From: Patescibacteria group bacterium
GTDB taxonomy: Bacteria > Patescibacteriota > Patescibacteriia > Patescibacteriales > GWC2-42-12
Reading direction: 5' to 3'
Assembly (NCBI GenBank): GCA_018817545.1
Contig: JAHITL010000073.1
Coordinates: forward strand, 1-5,923
Length of the DNA: 5,923 nt
Shown here: piece by piece, positions 5,364 to 5,923 of the stretch
Layout of the letters: every line of letters begins with the position of its first letter
Numbering within the stretch: the stretch's first letter is position 1
The notes under the pieces: generated by a model
What the model was told of the DNA's origin: nothing
The model's input: only the letters and a program-made list of their open reading frames with translations
Databases searched by the model: none
Program-made: the position numbers and the translations under genes

Positions 5364-5402
5364 CGAAGAAGAACGAGATCGTTTATTAAATTGTGTCTAG
5401 TA

Positions 5403-5456
5403 TTTTTTTGTCATTTCTTTTTTTGTTATTTCAACACTTTTTTGTCATCTCGAACC
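5403..5456 (+). repeat. Three degenerate T-run/GTCATTTC units
   Basis: Three units start with six or seven T and continue GTCATTTC (5403-5417), GTTATTTCAACAC (5418-5437) and GTCATCTCGAACC (5438-5456). The third unit is the left arm of the larger inverted repeat. The pattern suggests repeated insertion or duplication of the end of one short element. Confidence 0.45.
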
Positions 5457-5590
5457 TTGCGCATTTGGCAAGGTGAGAGATCTATAATATGTGTCAGTTC
5501 GGCACAGGTTGTTTTTAAAAATTGGCTTTGTTTAAAAATAAGCTATTATAGATCTCTCACTTTGATTACAGGGTTCGAGATGACAAAAAA
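5438..5590. repeat. Nested inverted repeat made of two opposed REP-like elements
   Basis: The outer arms 5438-5456 and 5572-5590 are perfect reverse complements over 19 bases. The inner arms GTGAGAGATCTATAAT (5473-5488) and ATTATAGATCTCTCAC (5545-5560) are perfect over 16. Between outer and inner arms the left side has hairpin CCTTGC-GCATTTG-GCAAGG (5455-5473), while the right side has CTTTG-ATTA-CAGGG (5560-5573). The element is thus two copies of one repeat family facing each other around a 56-base AT-rich centre. The 5361-5660 reading frame that covers it looks spurious. Confidence 0.7.
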
Positions 5591-5651
5591 TATTAGACAC
5601 AATTTAATAGACGGTCCCAAAAGAACAATTGTAGATTTTCTTACATTTTTA

Positions 5652-5686
5652 ACTTTATAGACTTTATAAACTTTTGACTAACTTTT
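5652..5686 (+). promoter_or_regulatory. Shared leader element before the smc start
   Basis: ACTTTATAG (5652-5660) and ACTTTATAA (5661-5669) are followed by ACTTTTGACTAA (5670-5681), then five bases and ATG 5687. This copies the arrangement before pnp, with two units instead of three and no opposing left arm. There is no Shine-Dalgarno here either. Confidence 0.5.
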
Positions 5687-5923
5687 ATGTTTTTAGAAAA
5701 ATTAGAAATACAAGGTTTTAAATCTTTTGCTAATAAAAATACTTTGGTTTTTCCTGGTATGTTAGATAAAAATAGACGAGGAATTACGGCTGTTGTTGGA
5801 CCAAATGGTTCTGGAAAATCTAATACAGCTGATGCTATTCGTTGGGCATTGGGTGAGCAAAGTATGAAGACTTTGCGTGGTAAAAAAAGCGAGGATATAA
5901 TTTTTTCTGGGTCTGATAAAAAA
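5687..5923 (+). CDS. smc: Chromosome segregation protein SMC, N-terminal part (cut by window end)
   Basis: SMC is the long ATPase that, with ScpA and ScpB, compacts and helps segregate bacterial chromosomes. Only the first 79 residues are in the window. They contain the family start [16 protein letters not shown], the Walker A motif GPNGSGKSN (38-46, with K44), and the conserved block [26 protein letters not shown]. These are diagnostic of the SMC head. A short insertion-like stretch [10 protein letters not shown] (23-32) precedes [12 protein letters not shown] 5687 is the natural start. The leader has no Shine-Dalgarno but carries the ACTTTTGACTAA element shared with pnp. Promoter P2 may drive it. 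Confidence 0.95.
   Translation, partial: MFLEKLEIQGFKSFANKNTLVFPGMLDKNRRGITAVVGPNGSGKSNTADAIRWALGEQSMKTLRGKKSEDIIFSGSDKK

Noticed and set aside
5361..5660. 99-residue reading frame over the inverted repeat
   Set aside because: It is made almost wholly of repeat sequence, starts in promoter P2 at the end of its TATAATG, and resembles no family I know.

Overview
This is an AT-rich bacterial window that reads like a Candidate Phyla Radiation (Patescibacteria, Parcubacteria-like) genome. That placement is an inference. It rests on the strong A/T bias, mostly short compact genes, weak or absent Shine-Dalgarno sequences, short dispersed repeats in the intergenic gaps, and the style of the SMC, PNPase, Bro-N, DUF4143-like and AbiEii-like sequences. 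No rRNA or lineage-defining marker is present to prove it.

Layout, left to right, all on the + strand: a terminator-like hairpin and a structured leader; rpsO (ribosomal protein S15 with an unusual charged C-terminal tail); a repeat hairpin; a LabA/NYN-domain (DUF88) putative nuclease; a truncated Bro-N antirepressor-like remnant; about 200 bases of hairpins and 9-bp repeats; a complete pnp (polynucleotide phosphorylase) with a good intrinsic terminator; a stand-alone CheY-like response regulator; two decayed gene remnants, the 3' end of a DUF4143-type ATPase and the 3' half of an AbiEii-like nucleotidyltransferase; about 480 bases packed with promoters, palindromes and nested inverted repeats; and the first 79 codons of smc, cut by the window end.

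The functional core is an RNA-metabolism block. rpsO and pnp are classic neighbours in bacteria, and here a NYN-type putative nuclease lies between them. pnp and smc start codons are preceded by the same leader: tandem ACTTTATAG units ending in ACTTTTGACTAA exactly 5 bases before the ATG. This is the most striking unexplained signal in the window. A second shared signal is a palindromic element (arm GTCGCCGAATAC) found both in the rpsO leader and within a possible small terminated RNA upstream of smc. A third is a REP-like hairpin family with constant flanks and variable stem cores.

I see no intact new defence or mobile system. The accessory content is decayed: three gene remnants, two of which can be rejoined by removing one base from a homopolymer run. 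The novelty is in the repeats and leaders.
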